From positions 6,737,700-6,801,699 of the forward strand of contig NC_091228.1 in NCBI RefSeq assembly GCF_040958095.1: a stretch of 64,000 bases of DNA. The letters run 5' to 3'. The notes below the pieces were generated by a model, which was not told the DNA's origin, did not search any database, and was given only the letters and a program-made list of their open reading frames with translations. The number at the start of each line of letters is the position of its first letter. Position 1 is the stretch's first letter. The stretch is from Procambarus clarkii (Eukaryota; Arthropoda; Malacostraca; Decapoda; Cambaridae). Below are positions 9,037-20,343 of this stretch, in pieces. Both the position numbers and the translations under genes were made by a program.

Positions 9037-9719
9037 AGATGACTGGATCTGAGCCTCGGGAAACAAGATGATGGATGATCTTGGCAGCCATCTGAAGACA
9101 CAGTATTGAATCTTCATCCCTGCATCGCTGTTGTTATAACCAAAACACAACACGTATTGAATCAGCAGCCCGGACTCACCCACACACAGCTCGACGGTCA
9201 AGGAAATGACACAGAACTTTTGCTACAGTGAGACAAAGAAGTCAGCGTAATGATATTCTATGTAACCACATGTTCGAAGTTGTATTTATCGACCCTTAGA
9301 ACTGTGTCAGTGGACGAGCAGACACCAAAGGTGACCTCGCTCATCATTCCCAGTCGAGTTTCACCAGTCAGAGAACATGAGAAATAACGGGTCTGACGAA
9401 ATCTTGGAGTGACGGCATTGACATCATCATTTTCTACAGTGACCAAAGGTGACAACGGTGGTCACACTGTACAAACGCCACCACAATAACAGAGGAGGGT
9501 TAAGATACAAGAGAGGGGCGGGGAAAGTGATATCTTGTGAGGGGGACACAAGGATGTCTCTCTCACAAGATATTAATCTTGCCATCTAAGGGAAGATATA
9601 TCACGCTTCTACAGAGTCATGATGTACAGCCAGAGAACACTGCAAATTGTTGCAAAGGAAGAAATACTTCCTTTAAATACTTCTAAAAGGAAGTATTTGG
9701 AGAGGTGCGACTCGAACAC
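9037..9719. other. No recognised feature
   Basis: No element signatures or convincing frames. Small inverted repeats are present (cacaagatat/atatcttgtg around 9525-9572). Confidence 0.35.
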
Positions 9720-9885
9720 AGGAAGAGAACGAAGCACTCCCCCAGCGACTTGGCTTGGGTTAGAGTCCTGGCCAGGGAGAATTGTCTAGGCACCAATCCT
9801 TAAAAAACTGTATGCCCCTCTTCACCCAGCAGTAATTGGAGACGTGGTTTGCTAACCAATTACCGGGCCGTGTTCCAGGAAAAGC
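9720..9885 (+). mobile_element. Degenerate SINE-like fragment
   Basis: cgacttggcttgggttagag and tcctggccagggaga resemble a tRNA T-arm region. Next, atgcccctcttcacccagc and agtaattgga parallel the SINE-1 body (atgcccctgttacctagcagtaaatagg). The 96-codon frame starting at 9836 begins inside this element, so I do not treat it as a gene. Confidence 0.4.
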
Positions 9886-10774
9886 TACTAAGGGTAAGAC
9901 TTACCATGAGCAATGGGAAATGAAAAATTTCTCTCTGCCTGCAAACAGGAGTCAGACGTCACCTGTTCCTGTACACAAACTGTCAAAACAAAACAGGCCC
10001 AGCAAACGTTCACTCTCATACTTTAACCTCGAGGAAGCCACAAGTATGATCCCTTCTGAGAAGACCAAACTTCTTAGGAAGTTAACTATAATCCCAGAAA
10101 CGGTAACCGAGAGAAAATGCAGTTAAAGATAAACCCGTTTCGAACTTCAAACGAATTGTCCCACGTTTGCACCAAGCCAGACGTCACGAAACAATTCAAT
10201 GGAGTCTATAGAAGTCATTTAAAAACTGGGAAGGAGTTATAGCCGGAGATAGAGACAGTAGGGGCTGACACAGCTTCCTATTAGTTAATTAGTTAATTAA
10301 TAGTTAATAAGTCCTATTAACTAATACCACGTGCTTGGTACGTTGTGTAACCAGAATACCAAATACAACGTCCTATGAAATTAGCGACTCATCAAATATC
10401 CTTGTTTTCTGTGCATCGGTTGGTTAGGTTAGGTGGGTGGCTTGGGTTGATGCGTTTCTGGTTATGTTAGGACGTCGGATTTTGTTCGTTGTGGCAATTC
10501 GAGAGAACGTGATGGATATTTAGAGTTTATGAGAGGCAGGTACTGAGAGGCAAGAGACAGCAGAGGCAGGTTCTGGGAAGCAGAGGCAGTAGAGCAGAGT
10601 GACAAAGAAAGACGTGTAAACAAGATAAACAAGAACAGAACCAAACAGAAACACAGACACAAAATAGACAAGGAATATAATTTACACAGGGAATCATTTC
10701 AGAAAACAACCAAGAGCTGGAAAGGCGGAGTCCAAGAGCTGAAGCTCGATTATGCTGGCACAAAAAAAATTGTT

Positions 10775-10775
<1 letters not shown>
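9886..10775. other. No recognised feature
   Basis: It contains tttaatta-type AT-rich inverted repeats (10280-10325) and ggttggttaggttaggtggg near 10420, but no gene-like frame or known element. Confidence 0.35.
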
Positions 10776-10857
<82 letters not shown>

Positions 10858-10871
10858 ACACACACACACAC
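10776..10871. repeat. (AC)n microsatellite, ~96 bp
   Basis: A nearly pure CA run with one CAGA interruption near 10852. Cys/Val or Thr/His peptides predicted here are artefacts. Confidence 0.97.
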
Positions 10872-11309
10872 TCGCAGCTACGTCTCAGCATGACAGCTGT
10901 CAAACTTATCAAAAAGGTCATCCAAGAACTCGTTCCCACGTGAGCTTACAGAGTGGCATGGTGACGTACACAAAGGGGCAGGACGTTCCTCAACCACCAC
11001 CAAGGCTGTGTGGACACCCAGGCCACCAACTCAAACCTCTAAATACCAATTGTCGTAACTAAGGAATTGTCTATTAATGTCACAAGAAATAATAGGTAGC
11101 GGACCTCGCCATGGGTCTTCAGTTCAGACCCGCCCACCTGAAGGTCCAAAGTCTTAGGTCTTAAGGCTTTTTAGCTGCAGTTGTTTAGGATATCATTTTA
11201 AAGATGAAACTACCAAGAATTGGGGACCGCAGCTGCATGATAATTTTCTCCCAGGCTCACAACTAAACTGTCGCGAGAAACATCAGAAGGAGAGTGCGTG
11301 AAGAAAACT
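10872..11309. other. No recognised feature
   Basis: Unique-looking spacer between the CA run and the 31-bp array. No convincing frame. Confidence 0.35.
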
Positions 11310-11694
11310 TGCTATCATAACCCAGCACTAGGCTGTGACACGCTATCATAACCCAGCACTAGGCTGTACCACGCTATCATAACCCAGCACTAGGCTGTGA
11401 CACGCTATCATAACCCAGTACTAGGCTGTACCACGCTATCATAACCCAGCACTAGGCTGTGACACGCTATCATAACCCAGCACTAGGCTGTGACACGCTA
11501 TCATAACCCAGCACTAGGCTGTGACACGCTATCATAACCCAGCACTAGGCTGTGACACGCTATCATAACCCAGCACTAGGGCTGTGACACGCTATCATAA
11601 CCCAGCACTAGGCTGTACCACGCTATCATAACCCAGCACTAGGCTGTACCACGCTATCATAACCCAGCACTAGGCTGTACCACGCTATCATAAC
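11310..11694. repeat. 31-bp minisatellite, ~12.5 copies
   Basis: The unit is cgctatcataacccagcact followed by aggctgtgaca, with a gta/gtg variant (ctgtacca versus ctgtgaca) distributed in blocks. One copy has an extra G (actagggctg). Confidence 0.95.
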
Positions 11695-12232
11695 TCCTAG
11701 AAAAGCTACATCGCTACACGAGTTATTCCACAGCACATTTAAATCAATGTCTACAAGTGACAATGTCTGTTTCGCTGGCCAAGAATGGAGGCTAAGAACC
11801 TTGGGGTTAGCTTCAACCACCTTTGCAGCGGGAATGGTCTGGGGTACAGGACGTGCATAGGCTAATCAAGGGGTCGCCAGAATCCACGAGGAAATAGCGT
11901 GCTAAGGGATCACATTCTGACTCTTATTCTGATATTTTCTTATCGTAATATAAACCATTATTTACCGATTTTTTTTGGAAAAAAATAACTTAAATGTCCC
12001 GCTATTCAAACTTTGGCCATACTACCATAAAACAAATACGATCCTCCAATAGCTTTTGAGATTTTCTCAAGCCCCGCCCCCCTAAATAGCAAACGGAGTA
12101 ACTATTATGTTTTTAAATAGTTCTCACTGCTAGGACCATCCCACCGGACGACCACTCACACGCCAGTATAGACTACTATATTTTCTCTATAAGGAAGAGG
12201 TAGAGACGAATATAGTAATAGAAAGCATAGAC
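11695..12232. other. No recognised feature
   Basis: AT-rich spacer with a small poly-T/poly-A inverted pair near 11970-11985. No gene-like frame or element signature. Confidence 0.35.
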
Positions 12233-12797
12233 ACACCCAGCACAATGCACACCCAAGCACAGTGCACACCCAGCACAATGCACACCCAGCACTGAGCACA
12301 CCCAAGCACAGTGCACACCCAGCACAGTGCACACCCAGCACAGTGCACACCCAGCACAGTGCACACCCAGCACAGTGCACACCCAAGCACAGTGCACACC
12401 CAGCACAGTGCACACCCAAGCACAGTGCACACCCAAGCACAATGCACACCCAGCACAATGCACACCCAGCACAGTGCACACCCAGCACAGTGCACACCCA
12501 AGCACAGTGCACACCCAAGCACAGTGCACACCCAGCACAGTGCACACCCAGCACAGTGCACACCCAGCACAGTGCACACCCAAGCACAGTGCACACCCAG
12601 CACAGTGCACACCCAAGCACAGTGCACACCCAAGCACAATGCACACCCAGCACAATGCACACCCAGCACAGTGCACACCCAGCACAGTGCACACCCAAGC
12701 ACAGTGCACACCCCAGCACAGTGCACACCCAGCACAGTGCACACCCAGCACAGTGCACACCCAGCACAATGCACACCCAGCACAGTGCACACCCAGC
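12233..12797. repeat. 16/17-bp minisatellite, ~34 copies
   Basis: The unit cacagtgcacacccag alternates with a 17-bp form with cccaag. Every unit holds the palindrome GTGCAC or the variant ATGCAC. The mixed 16/17 lengths shift the frame repeatedly, yet frames on both strands remain open; these are artefacts. Confidence 0.95.
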
Positions 12798-12984
12798 AGA
12801 GAACAAGAAAACACAAGAGGAGCAATGAATCAAGACCACAGAACAACAACAGAGCGCCCCATGTTCCACCGGGAGAGGCAGCGGTCCTCGGGTGCCAGGT
12901 GGAGGCAGTAAATCATGGTGCCATCACCGAGACACATCACCAGACGTATATTGGCTGGTGACGTCCCTTGCTTCGTGTCTCTCC

Positions 12985-13427
12985 CCCACCATTGGGTCAC
13001 CATGATGGGGTGACAGTCCCATGGTCCGTGTCCCCCAACCCTTGGGATCACCATGATGGTGTGACAGTCCCATGGTCCGTGTCCCCCAAACCCTTGGGGT
13101 CACCATGATGGGGTGACAGTCCCATGGCCCGTGTCCCCCAACCCTTGGGGTCACCATAATGGGGTGACAGTCCCATGGTCCGTGTCCCCCAACCCTTGGG
13201 ATCACCATGATGGTGTGACAGTCCCATGGTCCGTGTCCCCCAAACCCTTGGGGTCACCATGATGGGGTGACAGTCCCATGGCCCGTGTCCCCCAACCCTT
13301 GGGGTCACCATAATGGGGTGACAGTCCTATGATCCGTGTCCCCCAAACCCTTGGGATCACCATGATGATGTGACAGTCCCATGGTCCGTGTCTCCCAAAC
13401 CCTTGGAGTCACCATGATGGGGTGACG
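12985..13427. repeat. 51/52-bp minisatellite, ~8.5 copies
   Basis: The unit is caccatgatggggtgacagt, cccatggtccgtgtccccc, aacccttggggt. Variants (atgatggtg, ataatgggg, cccgtg) recur in the order A-B-C-A-B-C, suggesting a higher-order period of about three to four units. Confidence 0.93.
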
Positions 13428-14404
13428 AAGCCTGAAAGAGTCTCAAGAGTCCCCTTAGGGGACGCCTCTTGGGGTGAGAAGTGTGACAATACATATTCAA
13501 TAACGGTAATCACGACACCGTTCACTAGATATTATTCACCGTCGACAGACAGATAGACACCGTCGTGAAGAAGCGACGGTGTAGGAGGAACGCACAAAAT
13601 TATGCATTCTTCTTCCCAAAGAAGTCGACGTTTTGTGCCACTGGTGTCAGAGAGGACCCGAAAGAGAAGAAAACAATCCCAAGTCAATGTTTCCGAAGCC
13701 TACTATATATCTTAGGTCTATAATTGTGTATATCTAGACTAATACAGATTTAGATTTACGTTGTTTCAGTATGAATAATGTATTATGGCATTGGGGTCAA
13801 CCTGGTGACCTCTTGACCCGTGTCCTAACACTTAGCGAGCCTCACCAGTGACCCTGACCTCAGCCCTGATGCGCACGTCACCAGCCAAACCAGATCACAT
13901 GAACTCCCAACACGCACCAAACGATTATCTAGCTATTATCTAAATATTTTAGGCCCCGAGGGTGTGAGTTTCAGTTTAACACGTGGGGGGCTAACGGCGC
14001 ACATTGCGTCGAGGCCTGGCGATTACGCAAGCGGCCTACGCTCTTGTGTTTACAGATGCACGCTTGAGGAGACAAGGGCACATTGCATGCACAGGCACGA
14101 AGGGCTGTCGCCGCTGACAGAGTTTAATGATGGGTATACAGTGCGTGTGTGGCCCTCATGAGGATCTGTCTGCGTGAGCAGCGGAAGGTAGAGCGAATAA
14201 GTGAGAAATATGTCAATGCTATATCTCAATGCAGAGTTCAGTCAAGAGATTCGAGTGAACGATTATCTTTCAAGGATTCGTTGGGGTTATCTCTTGAAAA
14301 TTTTGTTATAATGAATGCCAGTGGTTCTTTTCTGGGTCGTGTTCAATCAGTCTTTCATGGATGCTCTTGGTGTGGAGTGGAATAAAGTCCCTACTATGAT
14401 CCGA
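13428..14404. other. No recognised gene
   Basis: Mixed-composition sequence; frames at 13964-14161 and 14149-14385 are short and motif-free. I see no element signatures. Confidence 0.35.
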
Positions 14405-14410
14405 CACGGG

Positions 14411-14998
14411 GTTCTTGGGAGATTTTTCAAAGAATCTTGGGAGATTTTGCAAAGAATCTTGGGAGATTTTTCAAAGAATCTTGGGAGATTTTGCAAAGAA
14501 TCTTGGGAGATTTTTCAAAGAATCTTGGGAGATTTTGCAAAGAATCTTGGGAGATTTTGCAAAGAATCTTGGGAGATTTTGCAAAGAATCTTGGGAGATT
14601 TTGCAAAGAATCTTGGGAGATTTTGCAAAGAATCTTGGGAGATTTTTCAAAGAATCTTGGGAGATTTTGCAAAGAATCTTGGGAGATTTTTCAAAGAATC
14701 TTGGGAGATTTTGCAAAGAATCTTGGGAGATTTTGCAAAGAATCTTGGGAGATTTTGCAAAGAATCTTGGGAGATTTTGCAAAGAATCTTGGGAGATTTT
14801 GCAAAGAATCTTGGGAGATTTTGCAAAGAATCTTGGGAGATTTTTCAAAGAATCTTGGGAGATTTTGCAAAGAATCTTGGGAGATTTTGCAAAGAATCTT
14901 GGGAGATTTTGCAAAGAATCTTGGGAGATTTTGCAAAGAATCTTGGGAGATTTTGCAAAGAATCTTGGGAGATTTTCAAAGAATCTTGGGAGATTTTG
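14411..14998. repeat. 22-bp minisatellite, ~27 copies
   Basis: The unit is gggagattttgcaaagaatc plus tt, with a gatttttc variant interspersed every few copies. The right edge shows a one-base deletion (gattttcaaag). Open frames on both strands (up to 238 codons) result from the repeat. Confidence 0.96.
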
Positions 14999-14999
14999 T

Positions 15000-15287
15000 T
15001 TTTAAAGATAAAACTCAATTTAAAGTCGTGATCAAAATATCTTAGTATCACCTTGAAATGACAATATACAATATCTTTCCAAATCACATGGAAAACCCAC
15101 GAAGAGTATCCACACAATTGTTAAACTAATTGATAAATTTCTACCTTTAAATGATGACACTATCGAAGACAAAAACTCTACAGTTGTAGAATACATTACT
15201 GTATGGGCCCTCGCCTCCTGGGAGAGTCGCTTTATCCGGCTGGACAACACTACTGCATTGTGGAACGTTTTGACCTTTTTTTTTGTT
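15000..15287. other. No recognised feature
   Basis: AT-rich spacer between two tandem blocks, without an element signature. Confidence 0.35.
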
Positions 15288-15320
15288 TTGAACGTTTTGA
15301 ACGTTTTGAACGTTTTTGTG
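15288..15320. repeat. 10-bp tandem repeat
   Basis: gaacgttttgaacgttttga repeats about three times, ending in aacgtttttgtg. Confidence 0.85.
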
Positions 15321-15352
15321 TAAGAAGCGTCTAGCAGGATGACCAACCCTGC

Positions 15353-15682
15353 AGAAACATTGATGACCAACCACTGTAGCCACACTCCCCCTTGTGTCAG
15401 CACGCGTGACGATAAGATAACCAAGATAACTCAAGACATTGATGACCAACCACTGTAGCCACACTCTCCCTTGTGTCAGCACGAGTGACGATAAGATAAC
15501 CAAGATAACTCAAGACATTGATGACCAACCACTGTAGCCACACTCGCCCTTGTGTCAGCACTCGTGATGATAAGATAACCAAGATAACCAAGACATTGAT
15601 GACCAACCACTATAGCCACACTCGCCCTTGTGTCAGCACGAGTGACGATAAGATAACCAAGATAACTCAAGATAACCTCAAG
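15353..15682. repeat. 79-bp minisatellite, ~4 copies
   Basis: Each unit contains gacattgatgaccaaccact, gtagccacactcgcccttg, tgtcagcacgagtgacg and ataagataaccaagataac. Copies differ by a few bases; the end degenerates into repeated caagataacc. Confidence 0.92.
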
Positions 15683-15719
15683 ATAACCGCTGTGGCGTGA
15701 CACTGAAAGCTGTCCACTA

Positions 15720-15786
15720 GTCGTTAAATGTGTCATCCGTTAAATGTGTCATCCGTTAAATGTGTCATCCGTTAAATGTGTCATCT
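15720..15786. repeat. 16-bp minisatellite, ~4 copies
   Basis: The unit gttaaatgtgtcatcc is perfectly repeated, then diverges (gtcatctgtg). Confidence 0.9.
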
Positions 15787-15979
15787 GTGTCAATCGCTGG
15801 CCTCCTAAGACCGACCCTCCGATGCTCAATGAGTAACGCTGTTTTGTTGCTCTGTTGTTTTTATAGATCAACTTTCATGTTAATATATTTAGAACCTCTC
15901 TTGTGTATCGCTGGCTATATACCCTTGGAGACAGCATGCATTGAAAGGCAACAGTAAAACTAACAGAAAGCCTGAGCGA

Positions 15980-16238
15980 TTGACAGCCGACAACATCCCA
16001 ACAGGACTGACAGCCAGCAACATCCCAACAGGACTGACAGCCAGCAACATCCCAACAGGACTGACAGCCAGCAACATCCCAACAGGACTGACAGCCAGCA
16101 ACATCCCAACAGGACTGACAGCCAGCAACATCCCAACAGGACTGACAGCCAGCAACATCCCAACAGGACTGACAGCCAGCAACATCCCAACAGGACTGAC
16201 AGCCAGCAACATCCCAACAGGACTGACAGCCAGCAACA
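15980..16238. repeat. 27-bp minisatellite, ~9.6 copies
   Basis: The unit is aacatcccaacaggactgac followed by agccagc, virtually identical in every copy. Its length is a multiple of three, so a plus frame reads NIPTGLTAS repeatedly (15941-16291) and the minus strand reads MLLAVSPVG. Neither flank extends the frame into recognisable protein, so translation is not supported. Confidence 0.95.
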
Positions 16239-16321
16239 ACAACGGCTCATCCATTTTGAAGATGCTAAAAACTCATCAGTTCAGGGAATAAAAACAAACT
16301 GAAGTCTTTCATAAAAGAGCT

Positions 16322-16392
16322 GAAAGTGACTGGCTTCACTTCACCTGACTGGCTTCACTTCACCTGACTGGCTTCTCCTCATCTGACTGGTG
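16322..16392. repeat. 19-bp tandem repeat, ~3.5 copies
   Basis: Units of tgactggcttcacttcacc, the last with cttctcctcatc. Confidence 0.85.
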
Positions 16393-16532
16393 CAAACAAA
16401 ATATCTTGTCGAAGATTCAGAGCCCCGTTGTAAGTCAGCATCTCGTATGCCGCTGATTTTAAAGTATTTATGTTTGCTTTCATTCGTAGTGCTTATGTTG
16501 TATCTCTTCCCAGTATGAGAGGGAGAAGGAAG

Positions 16533-16617
16533 AAAGGAATTTTCAGGGGGAAAGCGCCAAACATTTACGACTATATAGCACTGGGAAGGGGTCAGGACAA
16601 GGATTTGGGATGGGACA
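16533..16617 (-). mobile_element. SINE-2 body fragment abutting (AG)n
   Basis: It shows aaggaattttcaggggg, actatatagcactgggaagg, ggtcaggacaaggattt and gggatgggacaggg in the usual order. The head is missing: the sequence passes straight into the (AG)n tract at 16618. Confidence 0.75.
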
Positions 16618-16619
16618 GG

Positions 16620-16651
<32 letters not shown>

Positions 16652-16660
16652 CAGAGAGTG
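16618..16660. repeat. (AG)n microsatellite
   Basis: A short AG run ending in agacagagacagagag, joined directly to the SINE-2 fragment. Confidence 0.92.
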
Positions 16661-17891
16661 TAGAAATATTGTATCTTGGAAACAGGAACTGACTCAGCGA
16701 GCATGATTAATTAAACCATTTGCATAATAGAGTGCATTATTAATATATACTCATTTTCTCAAGTCTATAATTCTCCTCCAGGTAATTAGAGTGTGAAGGT
16801 CTCTGGCGACATAAGCATGTGGCTGTGGGGAATACTAATTAGCACCTGTGGCATATGGGGTGGTCTAGTGTTGCCACCCAGGCCAGAGGGCCTCTGGTAG
16901 ACACTAGAGTTAAAAATAATCGTCTTTTGTCTATGTCTAATCTGTCTTTTGTCTGTTTTGTCTAATCCCCCAATCTTTCTGTCCTGTAATTTTGTTTCAC
17001 GCCTGGGAATTTTGTCCATATTCGTAGCTTCTTAAATCCGTTTCTGAAACTCGTCAGTTCATGCTGTTTCTCTCTATCTATTGTTTCAACTAGTGCTAGA
17101 CTTCATTGCAAACTAGCGTTGCAGTGAGCATGTTCTTAGTGAAGCTGCAAGAGTTATTGTTCTATTTCTGTTCATCTGAAGCCGCCACGAAAGACATTTA
17201 TTTAACGAGGGAATTATTTTCATCCATTAGGAATAAGCTTAATGCTAAGTTGCTAACATATATGGAGCAGGACGAGCCAGGGACCCACCAGGCGTCCGAG
17301 CCTTCACACGCTCAGTTGGCTTGATTTCACACTTGTCAGCGTCTTGAGAGAACAAGTTCCAGATGCGAGTCAGCCTACGAATGTATGATCGCTGATGAGC
17401 GATGTCCTTGAGAAAGGGACTACCAGCATGAGACTGTTGACGGCTGAGCGCCTTGCGTTACTGGTGCCAACTTCAGGCTTGTCCACGAAGTTGGGACTGG
17501 TGAGGAACTTTGAGAATATTGGCCTCGCGCATAATTCTATCTATCTATCTAGTCTATCTCTTGATAGAGTTGATAGAAGTCTATCAACTTCTCGCCGCTG
17601 TTGAAGGCTCTGATGTTCAGACCAGTTCAGAACTGGTCAAGACTTGAGATAAAACCTCCTAGCATGGTCCCCCATTTTGTTCAAAATTCTGATGAATGAT
17701 AGGAGCAGGCAGTCCAGGAGAGTAGTGCATACTAAAGAGGATCGGGTGAAGGGAAATATAAATGGGGAAATACAGTGTCAGTTATGATAGCAGGCGGACT
17801 GACCGCCTTGCTGACTCTCTCTCTGGTCGGTTGGGAGGTGATATCGCCGCTAGTTAATAGTAAACTAGTGACATATAGAAGGGGCAGCCTC
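16661..17891. other. No recognised gene
   Basis: Over 1.2 kb without tandem repeats or family signatures. The frames 16786-17019 (minus), 17106-17324 and 17395-17604 (plus) are short. A small ctatctatctatcta tract lies at 17537-17551. This is among the least repetitive parts of the window. Confidence 0.4.
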
Positions 17892-17955
17892 CAGGTAGAA
17901 GGAAGGGTTGCCAGGTAGAAGGAAGGGTTGCCTGGTAGAAGGAAGGGTTCCCTGG
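17892..17955. repeat. 20-bp tandem repeat, 3 copies
   Basis: aggtagaaggaagggttgcc, with one copy cctggtagaagg. Confidence 0.88.
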
Positions 17956-17972
17956 GAGAGGGAAGGTCATTG

Positions 17973-18512
17973 TTGTTGTTTAAGACTCGCTACTTGGAAC
18001 AAAAAAGTTCCAAGTAGCACGGGCTATGGTGAGCCCGTAGTGGACTTACCTGGCACAGGAGCGGGGCAAGTAGCCCGGGCTATGGTGAGCCCGTAGTGAA
18101 CTTACCTGGCACAGGAGCGGGGCAAGTAGCACGGGCTATGGTGAGCCCGTAGTGGACTTACCTGGCACAGGAGCGGGGCAAGTAGCCCGGGCTATGGTGA
18201 GCCCGTAGTGGACTTACCTGGCATAGGAGCGGGGCAAGTAGCCCGGGCTATGGTGAGCCCGTAGTGGACTTACCTGGCACAGGAGCGGGGCAAGTAGCAC
18301 GGGCTATGGTGAGCCCGTAGTGGACTTACCTGGCACAGGAGCGGGGCAAGTAGCCCGGGCTATGGTGAGCCCGTAGTGGACTTACCTGGCATAGGAGCGG
18401 GGCAAGTAGCCCGGGCTATGGTGAGCCCGTAGTGGACTTACCTGGCACAGGAGCGGGGCAAGTAGCATGGGCTATGGTGAGCCCGTAGTGGACTTACCTG
18501 GCACAGGAGCGG
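17973..18512 (+). repeat. 57-bp array grown from a dispersed repeat, ~9 copies
   Basis: The left edge (tgttgtttaagactcgctac, ttggaacaaaaaagttcc) matches the single-copy repeats at 19262-19374 and, inverted, at 26285-26352. Its terminal part, aagtagcacgggctatggtg, agcccgtagtggacttacc, tggcacaggagcgggg, is then repeated about nine times with small acggg/cccgg and gcacagg/gcatagg variants. Confidence 0.93.
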
Positions 18513-18981
18513 GGCTGTAACTTTGAGAGGGAAGAGTTGCCAGGGAAGACGGCAGAGGTGTCAATAAGATGGCATATGTGCCATAATTATATATCATAAC
18601 TTGGCTGGTCAAATAGTGGCTTCATGGATAGCTGGAAATTATGTTATCCCCAATTTATCATAAAATTATCCACCATTTTTCTATGTGTAGTTAAAATTAA
18701 CACGTTTTTTATGTGTAGGTGTTTTCGTTCAAGGTTTCGCGGTCAAACTTGTTTACCTCTCGTCATTTTCAAAGGGCAAAAGAACTTGTTGAGCAGCGAG
18801 AGGATTAAGAAGCGTCCGCGAACATAGGCCACTGTAACTCCAGCCATGATTTGCGCAATAAGTCTTGCCTCTGAGGAATGCGGCTGTATCTCCTAGTTCT
18901 ATTATCTCAGCCTCTTACGCGTTACAAGGGGACACGTGTGTGAGTCATATATATATATACATGCGCTACCATCAGCTTTTG
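18513..18981. other. No recognised feature
   Basis: AT-rich spacer. A 67-codon frame (18624-18827) has no recognised motif. Confidence 0.35.
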
Positions 18982-19081
18982 TCCGGTCGTGATGGTCGAG
19001 TGGATTAGGTGCCCTGTACACCAGTTGCAAAATGCTCCTGGCAGTATGGGTTCGAGTCACTTCTGAGGTGTGAGTTTTCAG
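18982..19081 (+). mobile_element. tRNA-derived SINE with (TA)n tail
   Basis: It contains gtcgtgatggtcgagtgg (box A type) and tatgggttcgagtcacttc (box B type). The ~50-base gap between them is consistent with a long variable arm (Leu/Ser type). The end, gaggtgtgagttttcagt, passes directly into the TA microsatellite. Confidence 0.72.

Positions 19082-19174
<93 letters not shown>
19082..19174. repeat. (TA)n microsatellite, 93 bp
   Basis: A pure TA run immediately 3' of the SINE, ending catacacatg. Confidence 0.97.
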
Positions 19175-19178
<4 letters not shown>

Positions 19179-19261
19179 CACATGTAACTCAAGCAGACAT
19201 ATATCATAGAAATGGGAGAAGATATCGAGTCGTCGTGATTACTATCAAGTCGCCACTGAGA

Positions 19262-19374
19262 CATACTGGCTTCTTCTTGTTTAAGATTAGCTACTGGGAA
19301 CAAAACGTTCCAAGTAGCACGGGCTATGGTGAGCCCGTAGTGGACTTACCTGGCACAGGAGCGGTGCTGTGACA
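19262..19374 (+). repeat. Dispersed repeat, single copy of the 57-bp array's parent
   Basis: tgtttaagattagctactgg, gaacaaaacgttccaagtag, cacgggctatggtgagccc, gtagtggacttacctggcac, aggagcgg. The same order starts the array at 17973. Confidence 0.85.
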
Positions 19375-20205
19375 CACTGGGAACGGGTAGGCATTATGTG
19401 ATTGTGGGAGTAGGTGAGGTGGGAAAAGAAGAAGAGGGAGAGGTATGTGAAAGAACTGAAGCCCATGTCATCCATCATTAATGCTTTCACGTCTTATTCA
19501 GATTGAATAAAACTAACATTTACAAATAACAAGCAGCGTAAAAATGACGTTTCCGTTAACAGTTTAAAAAAAGGTATATACGCTATGTCAACCAAGCCGC
19601 ACTCCTAAATGGAACTTTACATGTATATATATACCGCTCTCAAGGGGCACATATCCCTGTTGGACCATATATACATTTAAGTATATATAGCTCCACGTGC
19701 AATTGAAGCTACAGTCCGTCAACAGACATTTAATGGCTGAAAATTAGTTCTAAACCTCAAAAAGCGTTTTGCTGTCCTCAGGAACATCTTGAGAGGCTAA
19801 GAAAGATTCTAAACGTCAGTGAGGCGTCTTTAAATCTTATAAAAACAGGTTTAGCGAGACGATCCTAAAACAAGTGCAGGAGAATCTTTGCTTTGGAGTA
19901 TCTACAAAAAAATATAAGCCTTTACATTTTTCTCTTAATATGTTCTTTTCGTAACTACAGAAATCGGGGAAAAATATGCCAAAATTCGTCCTAAGTCAAT
20001 CAACAAATAACAATTGAATCTTGGGCTTAGAATCGTCTAAAGACGCCAACGGCAGTCTGCGTAGGGAAGAGCGTCTTAGCCCGAGGTTGTAGGGGGCCAG
20101 GAGTTGTTTAGAAAGACAGGCCAAGTTTACCTTGAAGCTTGAGAGGTACACGCTGACTAGCGGTTCCTAGTAGTAGGGCTGCGTCAAGCTCTGGTATACA
20201 TTATG
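19375..20205. other. No recognised gene
   Basis: AT-rich unique-looking sequence with a local tatatat inverted pair near 19625-19690. No long frame. Confidence 0.35.
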
Positions 20206-20343
20206 AAAACATGAAGCTTTCTGAAGCTGTGATGTGCACTCTGAGCTAAGCATGAAGCTTTCTGAAGCTGTGATGTGCACTCTGAGCTAAGAATGAAGCT
20301 TTCTGAAGCTGTGATGTGCACTCTGAGCTAAGCATGAAGCTTA
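20206..20343. repeat. 41-bp minisatellite, ~3.3 copies
   Basis: The unit is catgaagctttctgaagct, gtgatgtgcactctgagcta plus ag, with one aagaatg variant. Confidence 0.9.

Noticed and set aside
9836-10126. 96-codon plus frame as a small gene
   Set aside because: Its first codons lie in a degenerate SINE body (agcagtaattgg region) and there is no motif or context.
14315-15045. Frames of ~200-238 codons (CKESWEILQRILGDF repeats) on the plus strand and matching minus frames
   Set aside because: 22-bp minisatellite lacking stops; no non-repeat protein domain at either end.
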